Source: Agapanthus africanus | Lineage: Eukaryota > Streptophyta > Magnoliopsida > Asparagales > Amaryllidaceae | Length of the DNA: 64,000 bases | NCBI GenBank assembly: GCA_030015575.1 | Contig: JASDDO010000026.1 | Coordinates: forward strand, 193,527,739 to 193,591,738 | Direction: 5' to 3' | Part shown: piece after piece, positions 18,888 through 31,762 of the stretch | Numbering within the stretch: the stretch's first letter is position 1 | Layout of the letters: every line of letters begins with the position of its first letter | Translations under genes and position numbers: made by a program | Notes under the pieces: generated by a model | Database searches by the model: none | Told to the model about the DNA's origin: nothing | What the model saw: only the letters and a program-made list of their open reading frames with translations

Positions 18888-20995
18888 TGTTAGTTGTATG
18901 TATGCCCTAGAGGCCAGTATTGTACAGATGATGTATATTATATTGGATGCTTGGACATATATAGAGATGACTTTCTTGCTCGATATGATAGTATGCTATC
19001 TGGTTGCTCTTTATCTTAACATGTATACTAGTCTCTTTTTGTTGTCTTATGGTTACATGTTGGTAAAGCCCTTAGGATGTGTACTTGACTACCTTGACTA
19101 TGATACAGATCATACTAGTGGGGACATGGTAGTCTATAAGTACATCCTTCAAGGTCCCTAGTCGGAGGTGTATCGAGGTGGGGCATCGATATACCAGTGT
19201 AGACTAGCGTATACGCTTCTCGACCCATGAGATGGGCGATGGATGATCCCATATCCATTGGTGTTTGACATCAGAGATGGTATACGGGTGCTCAGTGGAG
19301 ACTGGGTACACTGGACGGACTCGCCGAGAACTCCCAGATGGTATTATATCTCACGTCAGATGGCAGTTCTCAGGTGACACTTGTGCAGGTTAGTCTGTAG
19401 ACCCGAGATCATCATAGAGTCTTATGTGATTCCCACTGTGCTTTGATTTCCACCTTACCACGTCCATAAGGGCGTGCAAAACGGTGGTTTTTGGGTACAG
19501 TCCCGAGTCACATGGAGGCAATGAGCGATAGGAGGGGTTTCATCTCTCCCGGTATTGGGGGTTGATGTTGCGCTATACTTGATTGGCCGTAACAGGGAAG
19601 TCCCTGGCCAGGGCTGATTCAGAGATTTGCTGGTAAATGTTACCAGTAGTTTCTCGACCTGTTATGAGCCTCACATCGGCACGACTTATCGGTTATTGGG
19701 GTCTGACGTTTACCACCCCTACACTTGATATGCGACATATCAGACGAGGAGACCGGACTGTACGGGAAGTGTTTCCAGATGGCTCGACGGGAGTTGTAGC
19801 AGGTTCGCTTGTTCTCTTATGATCGCTCAATACCCGGGTGGCCGTTACGTTTAGCTGACCGCTTGCGGCTTGAGGGTGCTTGATATGATCAACATCCACT
19901 GCCGGCGTATTGACGAGTCTTAGAGTCCCACAATGGAGTTTCCTAGTCCAGGCGAAACGTTGTGGTGCGCGTATGTGATATTCGCATAGACCCGATTAAA
20001 ATGCGCGTATAGGATACCGTATATTGATCGGGCGGCTTGCTTTTGGTAGGGTCATATGTGATATGACCGGATTGATAAATCAAGTATTGATTTATTAATT
20101 AACCATTAGTTTCTCACTTGAAATCCTTTCTTGAGTTTGATGGATGTATTCATGCATGTATGCCTTCTTTTTGATTCATGCACATATGGATGTACACATA
20201 CACATACATACATACATACATACATACATCATGGTTGCTTATACATTGAGAATGGTGGCAATATAAGAATCACACCATGGTTATTATATGGATTTTTATT
20301 GCTTTTGAATTAAAACAAAAAGGAAAAGAAAAAGGGTTAAATAATAGAATGTTTCTACACTCTTCTTTACCTTACCATGCTCACCTACCTTTTAACCCTT
20401 GGTTTATTTTCATTTTGTGCTTTTAACTCCATTACAATAATATCTATATAATTAACCATGGTTTGAAATGAGAGATGGAAAATATATAGACTTATATTTT
20501 TCATTTTTCTCAAGATAGTTTTTCTTCTCTTCTTCTAAAAAGCCATCATCTTCATCAACCTTGATCATTTGCTCTCTAGATTTTTGTAGTGAGCAATATA
20601 CTCATCAAAATAGGATTTTGAAGTGAGAAAGATAACCACAACACCATTCTATACAAGTCTAGCCCACTTGTTTAGAGTGTTAGCTTCGATTTTCATTCTT
20701 GATCTTGCGAAGTTGCTAGCTTGGACAAAGCGGACTCCGGGTGGATTATCGGTGACCTCGAGGAGTTCAAGCGGAGCCTTTTCAAACCCCAAGTAGCCGA
20801 GGAGTCTAGCGTAGGGAGCTACAAAGGTTGTACTCTCTAAACCCTAGCTTTTCTTTCATATGATGATGTGATAAATTTGAAACCCTAATTTTTCTAGGAA
20901 CGATTCTATGTTCGTTAACTTAGCACCCTAAAGACTCCACTTTTGGTTCATGTGATGCTTCCAAACCCTTCATGTGGTGCTAGGCTAACCCAACA
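18888..20995 (+). repeat. 3' LTR of Copia-1
   Basis: Partner of 94-2188, slightly longer mainly through extra ACAT units near 20196-20229. The palindrome is GGTCATATGTGATATGACC at 20050-20068. It is followed by the AATAT duplication. Confidence 0.95.
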
Positions 20996-21376
20996 AATAT
21001 TCCATCAAATCTTCCCTTGTGGCTTCAAATGGGGTACTCTTAATAACATCTAAAGGTGTGAAAGTTAGGTACGGTTTATTTGGATGGAATGGTGGACCAA
21101 TATCATAGAATGGAGATGATGGTTGAATATTATTAGAATATGGACCAACATCATAGATAGGATTGGAATGAGGGCCAACATTATAATATGGTTGTGATTG
21201 GAATTGTTAGTCTATGAAATTTTGAGTACAGAATGTCGGGTTGGTTAGAATTGGATTTGATATAGGACTGATATATAAATTTGAATAACCGGAGTCCAAT
21301 TGTCATTGCCAGACCGAAGAGATGATTAGTCTGGATAATAACGCTCATAAAGAGATGGTAGTTTGGGGTCACTCAT
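20996..21376 (-). pseudogene. Element H ORF, N-terminal part
   Basis: It starts at ATG 21376 on the minus strand and is followed by at least two in-frame stops near the start. A clean frame then runs to the Copia-1 insertion and continues in 1-93. The N terminus (MSDPKLPSLYERYYPD) and a later block (EDLMEYLRRNSQYQ) resemble the start of the Gypsy-B protein (MGTPQKKSLSELWYPEP and KDQIEACRRNNLTFQ). A Tyr/Pro-rich stretch with repeated YDVGP/YDIGP motifs lies between. No known domain is recognisable. It looks like a decayed member of the same unnamed protein family carried by non-autonomous Athila-like elements. Confidence 0.6.
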
Positions 21377-22433
21377 GAAAAAAAATTTGAAAAGATAGTT
21401 TGGTGTCACTCATGATAAAAAAAAAGTGAAAAGAGAGTGAGGTGAAAAGAAGGTGAGGTAAATTTTTTTTTATAATTTTGGTTTTATGAAAGAAAACAAA
21501 CTAACTAAAATGGACAACACACAACCACTAATCAAACAATATCAAGCAACCCCTTGATCTAGGTGAACTTAAGTCTGACTAGACCCGTTCCTAACTTTTC
21601 CAAGTATATCGTTAGGATTATCAAACCCACTACCAGCTAACCTCGTCGACCAGGTAACTGAAAGAATCAGTGGGATGTTATCAATGCTCTCGCAAAGATC
21701 CTAATTAAGTAACCTCTTTTCTTTAGAGACGTGATCTCGAGAACACTTACCTAGACACCGACAAAGCTAGCAAGTTATGAAAGTGAGAGTCTCCCTCGAC
21801 TTCTTTGTCCTAATTGAGCGCAAAATCTATAAAGGAAAAGTCTTGTATTTTTTTTTTGGATTAAAGCTTGGGTAATGTGAGATGAGGAGTTTGTGAATTT
21901 TAGACTAAGGAAGGGTAATGAAATCCTCACTTTATCTTGTTTTTTCTAATTTTCCTTTAAGTCCGTTTTATTATGAATGCACGATACAAAATCTAAAACA
22001 ACACAAATCAAGCGACAACGTTTTCTTTTAACCGGTACAAGCAAAGAAACGTGTAAAAACACAGAGATATTGGACTTTATAGAATAAGAGGGGAGAGATA
22101 GTGCCCAAAAGTTGGGCTCAAAATTCCTTCGGACCGCTGCCGGGTAGCGGCAAATGGTGAATGCTTAGCCGCTGGGAAGCGGTCCTATAGGGGCCAAACT
22201 TTTCCCGAACTTTAACACCGGCTCCCCTTCTTCTCTAGATTTCCCTAATGTATCCTGGTCTTATTTTTGAAGCTAAATTGTGCAGAATTTGACATGTGGA
22301 AGCAAACTAATAGAAAATCATCAAAATAACAAAAAGACTTTATTAGTTTTAGTTTTTAATACTTTTATAGATTTTATGATAAGAAAATAAAAGATAACTT
22401 AACCTCGAATAATCAAATCCATAGAAAACCATC
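21377..22433 (-). other. Element H leader (non-coding)
   Basis: Leader between PBS and ORF. It resembles the Gypsy-A leader in order and text: a CTAGACC block, a CCAGGTAA block and an AATTGAGCGC block. It holds a weaker GC dyad at about 22132-22194 (GACCGCTGCC...AGCGGTCC). No other gene is seen. Confidence 0.65.
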
Positions 22434-22452
22434 TTCTTCGATAACGGTGCCA
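22434..22452 (-). other. Primer-binding site of element H, degenerate tRNA-Asp
   Basis: The plus strand reads TTCTTCGATAACGGTGCCA, an altered form of the tRNA-Asp 3' end seen intact in Gypsy-A and Gypsy-B. Four bases separate it from the LTR start at 22457. Confidence 0.65.
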
Positions 22453-22955
22453 AAATTGATGTATGTAATTTAAATTCTAACCGCAAGCGGATGGTATCGC
22501 TACAAGTAGAAAAGCCGACAAGTACGGGTCGATCCTATGAGAAAGATGGATTCTAATAGACCTAATTAAGGCGAGCTAAATAGAGGTGGTTGAGAGAGAT
22601 ACCATCACTATGTCACAAAAAGAAGTGTGAAATAAAGAAAGCATACTAGGACTCAAGATTAGCTAGATATGAGTGGTTATCCTCACTAACCATTCCTTTT
22701 TGATATCTTATCTTCTACCAATTATGAATCGATGTGAAGAGTATGGAATATCAAACATAGCAGCTAGGCTAGGGAGCATAAAACGACAAATCGACATACT
22801 CATTCACAACTAATATATGAAGCCCTCATCTAATTACCTACAAGATAAATGCGATGAGTATGGAATAGTAAACCTAGCGGCTAGGTTAGAGAGTATAAAC
22901 TGGAAAATCATTGCATTGTATCTTGTAAGTAACTAAGAGGCAAATGTGTTAAACT

Positions 22956-25900
22956 TGTCATGCTCCGCTTCCCAAAATACGGGAGCAGGAACGTGGCAAG
23001 AACTGCGGTGTATTTATTCCAAGAATATCCTTTCTCGAAACAAATATGTTAAACGTTTGTAAACAATATAAAAGGATACAAGAATACGCATGATACTGAA
23101 ATCTAACAACTATTTTAATATATTCAAATTTCAAAAATTTCAAACTAGTTACAAGAAATCTGAAAGAGAAATATAAACATAAAGTGCCTAAACAAGTGGC
23201 ATACTGAAAATAAAAGCTGGAAAGAAACTAATGATCTACTTCAGATACGAACTTGTTGTAATCCTCTTCAGTCGGTTCCACCTCCTCTATCTCTCCGTCA
23301 CCTGACGAATATTCTAAAAAACAAAGAGATATGTAGAATGCCCGTTAGTGAACTTGCGCTCGGTAAGTCCCCCAAAAGGATAAGAATATGAATGTGGTAA
23401 AAGAAAATATGTAAGTAGCATATGAATTCTAATATGGTTATGTAAACCTAGCAACTATATGTACATGACAAGCTATCATGAGTATGGCAATATTTATATA
23501 AGCATGACAATGTAACATTAGCATAGCAATGTAAAATGCGTATGGCAAACAAGTATAGCACGGTCGTGTAGTGTAGGTATAGTGAGCACATAACAAGTAA
23601 AAGTGATGAATATATAATGAATAGCAATGTATCCTAAAGTTGGTCACTAAAACAGTAAGCTAACTAACGTGAGTTCAAGTGTGAATGTCAACCAAATCTC
23701 AAGAGTGTTCTCGAACCCAACAAGCTATCGTTCAGGGGTAAGGAACCACGTGCCCGAATCAATAGTGTTAATAACGCGACTTCAGTCGTCGTTTAAATAT
23801 TCCAAACCCAACAGGCTATCGTTCAGGGGTTTGGAAACATGGGCCCTCATGATAGATTGCATGAGTTAGTATTCATGATTTCATGTACTAGGGAGACTCC
23901 TGAGATTTAGTTGGATTCATACTTAAACTACCCCGACACTCCGCGTATTTAATTTATAGTTATAGTCACAAGTCTTGCTCAAATCAATGAACACATAAGA
24001 AGTGTACCATTTCAAGATTCAAGTCGAGTTCATATATTCATGTCAAGTTCAAGTATTCATGCTAAAGTTCATGTCAAGTCGTTACGTATTCATGATTCGG
24101 GTCAAGTCTAGTCAAGTATGTAATAGGTTTGATCGAGGCAAGAGTATTTATGTCAAGTGATATTCATGGTTCAAGTTAAGTCAAGTATATCATTCAATGG
24201 TTTGAGTACCTGTCTTTGTAGATGCAATAAACAAGCGGTGCATAGCATGTGATGAGACAAATATAATGTTCAAGTAACGACAAGAAACAATGCTTTAAAG
24301 AAGTGTTATGTATATCTAACTACTCAAGTCATTTGCATTCTGAATATAAACGGAAAATTAGTCCTATGTTTTATGCAAACATGAGTTCAGGTCTTGCCTA
24401 AATACGACTACCGGTTTGGGAGATATGCCCGTTTTCGTATCGTTGCGCAGAACAGATTAGAATCTGTCCAGAACCGACACATATTTTTAAAACACATTTT
24501 GAGCTATTTTTCGTCGGTTTTCAAGTTTCAAAGATTATTAGAAAATTGTAGGTCTTTCGATGTACATATCTAAACAATTAAGTTTCGCATGATTTGGATT
24601 TCTGAACCTTTAGTTATTGTTGTTTTAATGTCAGGGTTTAAAACTAAAATTCTGATTTCTAGACAGCAGTTGTATATTGTATTGCAAAGCCTATATCGGG
24701 TTTTTTCATGCAATTCTAAGTAATCTAGTATTCAGGAAATTATAGTTATATCAATTGTGAATCTACACATTTAACGTTTGTCACCAACGGATATCGGGTG
24801 TTCGAGTTTTTTCCAATTCAATAACATTGCTCGAATCAGGACAGATTCTATCCAGATTCGTCACTTAATCTTAAAACATGTTTTATATATTTTTAGTCAA
24901 TTTTCAGGAAATTAGTATAACTAAGAAAAGAAAGGTCTTTCAATATAGATATTTGAAAATACAGAGTTTTCTCAATTTGGACAACGGTAAACCGGGTTAT
25001 GTGTCCTAGAAGTTGACCGATAAAAGTCGTTTTCAGATTTCAAAAAAACAGTGACTAAAAGTGTCATATGTCCCAAACCGTTGTTCAGTTCGATATAAAT
25101 TTTTTACTGTAGACCTAAAATTATATCTAGTATTTATTCTAATTTTCCTAGGATTTCCAGAAATTAAAAGTAATTTCTAAAAATTATTTTAACGATAAAG
25201 ATATTTAGAATCATATTAGAAAGTTATAAAACCACGGTATTAGTTTCCAAAGTTGTTTTTTCTATACCCACAACATAATAATTAAGAATATACATGAAAA
25301 AATACGCCAGTAATTCTATAAAAAAAATCATCTTGTGAATTGAAAAGATGTCATCGATATTTCAAGTATGCAATCGGGTTATAAATAGATACACATACGA
25401 ACCAACCTTTCATAAAATTATCATAACGCTTTTCACATATATATAATTTCATATAATTCTTATGAGTTGTTACCTACAATGTTAATAATATGTGATGATT
25501 ACCATAAACTATGCACAAATACCACAAACATAAAAAAAAATATATAGATTATAGAGACAACCATTCATGTAATATTATGCATAATTAATTTTTGTTTTAA
25601 TTAAAAATATTCAAAAAAGGGCTAACAGCATCATGCAAGTTCAAACGAAAGGAGATGGAAAATAAAGAAAGGAACAAGGGAAAAAGATGAGAGAGAGATT
25701 TACATGCACAAGCCGGTATCGTCAACAGGCTTGTCAATCCTACGATAGCCTCGCATTACTTGCGAGACTTTTCTTAGAGTTTCTTCATGTTTACTTCGAG
25801 AACATTATGTGAAGAGGGAGAAGAAGATGAATGATATTTGTGAGGAAGAATAGAATGAGAGAAGTTGTTCTTCTCTTTCATTTTTTTCAAAAGATTAAAA

Positions 25901-26415
25901 AGAAAAGAGTAAGATGAATATATAAAAACTTATGTCGTATTAATTCAAATTAATATGAATTGATAATGAGAGTTGAGGAGAAAATGAAAGGGTCACCATT
26001 CATTTGGAAGTTAAAGAAAATGAAAGGTCTAATTTCTTGATTATAAGAAAGGCTTAAAAAAAGATAAAAATAATTACAAGATTGGGGATTCGAACATGCG
26101 GCTTATGGAATAAAAATGCAGTGACTTAACTAATTAACTACATGGTTGTTCATGCATATATTTAATAAGAATTAAATATATATTGTTTCTTGAAAAGAAA
26201 GTGAGCTAAGGAAAAAGAAAAGAAAGACATCAAATGGAATTGTTTTGGCTTACGTTTTGGTTTTGAAAAATTATAGAATATGCAAAATAAAAAGTGGGAT
26301 AAACAAATATATTTAATAGAGAATAAAATAAACGGGGATACCCAAAAACAAATAAATAGAGTATTTTATAAAAAGAAAAATGATATGAAGATATAGGAAT
26401 TTTAGTGTCGTTACA
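22956..26415 (-). repeat. 3' LTR of T1
   Basis: Repeat of 26755-30230. It contains a long dyad, TTCCAAACCC (23800-23809) and GGGTTTGGAA (23827-23836), with a related CGAACCC...GGGGT block 100 bp before it, and a CAAGT/ATTCATG-rich stretch at 24005-24190. No coding sequence. Confidence 0.88.
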
Positions 26416-26754
26416 TTCTACCCTCCTTAGAAAAATTTCGTTCTCAAAATTTACACAAGAAGGATATTGCAACAGAGTAAGGAAACATGGGTAGGATAAT
26501 CCAGTCGTTTCGCATCGTCACACTCTACCAGTTGGTACTCTAATCGATACAAAAAGTTGGACCCAAGAGACGCCAAAAGTTGAGAGATGTATTCAAGGAA
26601 ATCGACGTGAAGTTCAAGATTGATTCAAGAATTTGGATTAGATTCAAAGGAATTGAAAAGTAAGGAATGTAAAAGTTGTCGGATTTCATTTTCCTTGTAT
26701 TATATTGCTTACGATTTCATTCAAAACTGACCTGCATGGGCCAGCAATAAAACC
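26416..26754 (-). other. T1 interior: PPT and leader only
   Basis: The minus-strand PPT lies at its left edge. A block TGGCCCATGCAGGTCAG (26727-26743, minus strand) sits near the 5' LTR at the place where a PBS is expected, 11 bases from the LTR. No ORF. Confidence 0.75.
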
Positions 26755-29186
26755 TGTCACGGCCCACTTCCAAAAGATGGGAGCAGGAACTTGACAAGGC
26801 CCGCGGCGTATTTATTTCAAGAAGGTCCTTTGTCGAAACAAATACGCTAAGCGTTTTTAAACAATATAAAAAAAATACAAGAATACACATGATACTAAAA
26901 TCTAACAACTACTTTACTATATTCAAATTTCACAAATTTAAAACCGGTTACAAGAAATCTGAAAGAGAAACATAAATATAAAGTGCCTAAACATGTGGTA
27001 TACTGGAAATGAAAGCTGGAAAGAAAACTAGTGATCTGCTTTAGATACGAACTAGATGTAATCCTTTTCAGTCGGTTCCACCTCCTCTATCTCTACATCA
27101 CCTGACGAACATTCCAAGAAACAAAGATATGGGTGGAATGTCCGTCAGCGAACTTGCACTCGATAAGTCCACAAAAAAGATAGGAATGCGAATGTGGACA
27201 AAAACAGCATGTAAGTAGAATATGAATTCTAATGTGGTTATATATGGGTGTCAATTAAACCTAGCTATATGCACATGGTAAAGTATAATGAGTATGACAA
27301 TATGTATATAAGCATGACAATGTAACATAAGCATAGAAATGTAAAATGAACATGGCAAACAAGTATAACACGGCCGTGTAGTGTAGGTATAGTGAGCACG
27401 TAACAAGTAAAAGTGATGAACATGTAATGAATAGCAATGTGTTCTAAAGAGATCACTAAAAGGGTAAGCTAACTAATGTGAGTTCAAGTATGAATATCAA
27501 CTAAATCTCAAGAGTGTCCTCGAACCCAACAGGCTATCGTCCAGGGGTAAGGAACCACGGGCCTGAATCAAGAGTGTTAGTAACGGTACTTCAACCTTCG
27601 TTGAAGTATTCCAAACCCAACATGTTATCGTCCAGGTGCTTTAGAAATGGGCCTTCATGATAGATTGCATATGTTAGTATTCATGGATTCATGTACTAGG
27701 GGTCTCCTGAGATTTCGCTGGATTCATGCTTAAACTACTCCGACACCCCGCGTATCTAATTTATAGTTATAATCACAAGTTTTGCCCGAATCAATGAATA
27801 CATAAGAAGTGTACCATTTCAAGATTCAAGTCAAGTTCATTTATTCATCTCAAGTTCAAGTATTCATGTCAAGTGCCCATGTTAAGTTGTTACGTATTCA
27901 TGATTCGAATCAAGTCTAGTCAAGCATATAATAGGTTTGATCGAGTCAAGAGTATTCGTGTCAAGTGATATTCATGATTCAAGTTATGTCAAGTATAGCA
28001 TGCAATGGTTTGAGTACAAGTCCTTATAGATGTAATAAACAAGCGGTGCATAAAATGTGATGAGACAAGTATAATGTTCAAGTAACGACAAGAAACAATA
28101 CTTTATAAAAGTGTTATGTACAACTAACTACTCAAGTCATTTGCATTTAGAGTATAAAAGGAAAATAATTCCTATGTGTTATGCAAACATAAGTTCAAGT
28201 CTCGCCTAAATACGACTATCGGTTTGGGAGATATGCCCATTTTCGTATCATCGAAACAGATCAAAAACTGTACAGTACCGACACATATTTTTAAAACACA
28301 TTTTGAGCTGTTTTCCGACTTTTTTCAGGTTTCAAAGATTAATAGAAAATTCTAGATCTTTCGGTGTCCATATCCAAACAACTAAGTTTCGCATGATTTG
28401 GATTTTTGAAACTAGTTAAGGTCATTTTAACGTCAGGGTTTAAAACTGAAATTCTGATTTCTAGACAATAACTATATATTGTATTGCAAAGCCTATATCG
28501 TGTTGTTTCATGCATTTCTATGTAATGTAGTATATAGAAAATTATAGTTCTATCAATTTTGTATCTACGCGTCTAAAGTTTGTCATGAACGGATGTCAGG
28601 TGTTCGAGTTGTGTCCAATTTAACAACAGTGTGAGAATCAGGACATATTATGTCAAGATTAGTCACTTAATCTTGCAACACAATTTTATATATTTTATGT
28701 CAATTTTCAGGAAATTAGTATAACTAAAAAAAGCTAGGTTTTTCGATATAGATATCCGAAACACTTGAAGTTTGCTCAATTTGGACAACGGTAGACTGAG
28801 TTATGTGTCATATAATTTAACCGATAAAAGCAGTTTTCAGATTTCAGAAAAACAGTGACTAAAAGTGTCATAAGCCCCAAACTGTTGTTTGGTTCGATAT
28901 AAAATTTTTACTGTAGACCTAAAATTATGTCTAGTATTTATCCAACTTTTCTTAGGATTTTCAAATTTGAAAATTAATTTCTAAAAATTATTTTAACTAT
29001 AAAAGTATTTAAGATTGTATTTGAAAGCGATAGAACATTGGTATTAGTTTGCAAAGTTGTTTTTTTTCTATAGTTACAACATAATAATTAAGAATATACA
29101 TGAGAAAATACACAAGTAATTCTATAAAAAATCATATTGTGAATTGAATGATGTCATCGATATTTCAAGTATGCAATCGGGTTATA

Positions 29187-29238
<52 letters not shown>

Positions 29239-30230
29239 CCGACCTCTCATAAAACTACCGTAACGCTTTTCACATATATATAATTTCTTATAATTCTTAT
29301 GAGTTGTTATCTAGAACGTTAATAACACCTAATGATTACTATAAACTATGCACAAATACCACATGCATAAAAAACATATAGATTATAGAGACAACCATTC
29401 ATGTAATATTATGCATAGTTAATTTTTGTTTTAATCAAAAATATTCAAACAAGGGCTAATGGCATCATACAAGTCCAAATGAAAGGAGATGGAAAATAAA
29501 GATAGGAACAAGGGAAAAAGATGAGAGGGGGACTTGCATGCACTAGCCGGTATCGTCGCCTATCTTGTCTATCCGACGATAGCCTCGCGTTATTAGCGAG
29601 ATTTTTTTAAAGCTTCTTCGTATTTTTTTCCGAGGACTTTAGATGAAGAGAGAGTAGGAGATAAATGATATTTGTGAGGAAGAATAGAATGAGAGAAGTT
29701 GTTCTTCTCCCTCAATTTTTTTAAAAGAATAAGAAGAAAAGAGTAAGATGAGTATATAAAAAGTTATTTCATATTAATTAAAATTAATATGAATTGATAA
29801 TGGGAGTTGAGGAGGAAATGTAAGGGTCACTCTTCATTTGGGAGTTAAAGAAAATGAAAGGTCTCATTTCTAGGGTATGAGAAGGGTAAAAAAAAAGATA
29901 AATATAATTACAAGATTGGGGATTCGAACATGCGGCCTATGGAACAACAATGTAAGGACTTAACCAATATTGTTAATGCACATAATGAAAAAGAATTAAT
30001 TATAAACCGTTGCTTGAAAAGAAAATGGGCTAAGGAAAAAGAAAAGAAAAGAAAGAAATCAAATGGAACGGTTTTTCCTTGAGTTTTGGGCTTTGAAAAA
30101 TTATAGAATAGGAAAAAGAGAGGGAGGGATATAGAGAATAAAATATACGGGGATACCCAAAAACAAATAAATACAGTATCTTATATAAAGAAGAATGATA
30201 TGAAGATATAGAAATTTTAGGATTGTTACA
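26755..30230 (-). repeat. 5' LTR of T1
   Basis: Partner of 22956-26415, with the same order of blocks and many substitutions. It includes a TA microsatellite at 29191-29235 that is absent from the other copy. Confidence 0.88.
29191..29235. repeat. (TA)n microsatellite
   Basis: About 45 bp of uninterrupted TA inside the T1 5' LTR. The other LTR has only a short ATATAC-type tract at the same place, so it expanded after insertion. Confidence 0.9.
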
Positions 30231-31721
30231 AAACACATTATGGGAAAATACGGGATTACGGAGAATTTGGCGGAATAGCTTGAGTGGAAGCTAAGCCTTC
30301 CATCTCAAAGGCCCATCGCATACAACCTTTTATCCCTCCATTTCCTAACCGTATGTCTAACTCTCAATTCAACTAACATGAATCTTGCCCTCAATAGTAT
30401 AAATCAACATGCTAAGCTCATAATGAGAGTTAGAGAGGATGAGATATCTAAATATTGGCAATATTCATCCTATTTGAATCAAAAATCAATTGGATAAATA
30501 GAGAGATTAGATGGATAATTAACCATCCATGATCTAACTTCTCCTCATTCTAAGCATGAGAAGAATTACTCACAATCCATAAGGGAAGAGAAAACAAGAA
30601 AAGAGATAAAAAAAACTATCTAACTATTACAAAGAAAAATTACAAAAGAAAAAAGAAAATTATTTAAAGAATCGAAACCCTAATCGATCCCTAAGCTAAG
30701 GAAAAAGATGATAATGGCTACTTTACTCTTAAGCTACCTCTGATTCTAATTACAAATAAAAGAAAAACTAATTCTAAAAATAAAATCAAAGATTCTTTTC
30801 TTGCTCTAAGGCCATCCGTATTTATAAGATTCAAAAGTCAGTTCAAGGATTCTTTATGGGATGTGGATGAAAAGACGAACCCACACAAGAAAATTGGGCC
30901 CGATTCATTGTGATCGGCCCGCTACGTAGCCAAAATTTGCACTATCAAATCTGTTAGTGTGTTGTGCTCACGCCGCGGAAGTCGCGACCAAGGCGGAAGT
31001 GAAAACAATGATTTTTTAGCAAGCACAAAGCACATATCCCTTAAGAATCAAACCATACAACTAAACTAGCAAACTTACATACAAAGTTTAGGGAATACAA
31101 CCTTTGACGCATATCCACCCAATCATGGAAGACCCATCCAAGCTCCGCGTAAGCCGTCAGAAACAAGCTTGAATGACGACCGTTCTTGTCGAAGATGATC
31201 CACCTGAGAGAACCAAAGCAAGCTTCGGCTTCACCTAGTGAAGAAATCAGCGCTCCAAGCTCGCTACGAATGGAAATGGGGATATAGGAATTTTCCACTA
31301 TCTTTTTCACTCTATTTTGAAGCTCAAGAGAGCATCTAACATGAAAGAGGAGGAGGTGAAGAATTTAGCCATGACAAGAAAAATGGATACGTGTTGTGTG
31401 TAGAAAAAGAATCAACGTAGAAAAGAAAATGGCTATGTTTTTATAACCAAAATAGTAAACACAAATGAAAATATGAATATTAAAACCAAAATCATACCTC
31501 TTTACCAAACCCCTTTACACCTCACCCTCCACCTCATTTTTAATTTTCTTTATAAAGAAAAATCAACAAATGAAGTGTCCATCTTCTAGAACATATTCCA
31601 TATAAATACGGAATACAATCCGGTATACGCATCGAAATACATATTCGCGTATCCGTATAAAAATACGAATAGCCAAGAGAGAGAAAATGAATAATGAACA
31701 ATAATACTAGAATACATATAT

Positions 31722-31762
<41 letters not shown>

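Larger units (their letters stand above)
94..20995 (+). mobile_element. Copia-1: Ty1/Copia LTR retrotransposon with nested Gypsy-A
   Basis: A full-span Copia element bounded by two 2.1-kb LTRs that begin TGTTAGTTG and end CCAACA. It is flanked by perfect 5-bp target duplications AATAT (89-93, 20996-21000). A PBS for initiator tRNA-Met follows the 5' LTR, and a PPT (AAGTGGGAGAT) precedes the 3' LTR. The interior is split by Gypsy-A (3764-14873); the net element is about 9.8 kb. Domain order protease-integrase-RT-RH is the Copia order, and the integrase and RT sequences resemble the Angela/Tork lineages. Gag is not recognisable, and the end of RT plus most of RNase H is deleted, so the element is not autonomous. 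It inserted into the ORF of element H. Confidence 0.95.
22956..30230 (-). mobile_element. T1: large-LTR element with a tiny interior (LARD-like)
   Basis: Two diverged direct repeats of about 3.46 kb begin TGTCA and end GTTACA and enclose only 339 bp. On the minus strand the interior has a PPT of the style seen in Tekay/Del-type Gypsy elements (CTAAGGAGGGTAGAA next to TGTAACGAC) and a leader block shared with T2. Flanks AAACT (22951-22955) and AAACA (30231-30235) are a target duplication with one mismatch. There is no gag or pol, so it must depend on another element. It inserted into the H LTR. LTR divergence is clearly higher than in Gypsy-A, so it is older. Confidence 0.88.
22457..30951 (-). 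repeat. 5' LTR of element H, interrupted by T1
   Basis: The LTR starts TGATGTATGTAATTT next to the PBS. It shares a U5 block with Gypsy-A and Gypsy-B LTRs (AACCGCAA..., then a CGGGTCG/CGGATCG and a CACAGGGAT-like stretch). H-derived sequence occupies 22457-22955 and 30231-30951; T1 lies between. A minus-strand TATAAATA lies near 30820. Copia-2 begins at 30952, and the far end of this LTR is not identified; it may continue after 50807. Confidence 0.65.

Noticed and set aside
31041-31310. 89-codon minus-strand ORF in the Copia-2 LTR
   Set aside because: It lies wholly in LTR sequence; the counterpart near 48960-49180 is not open over the same length.
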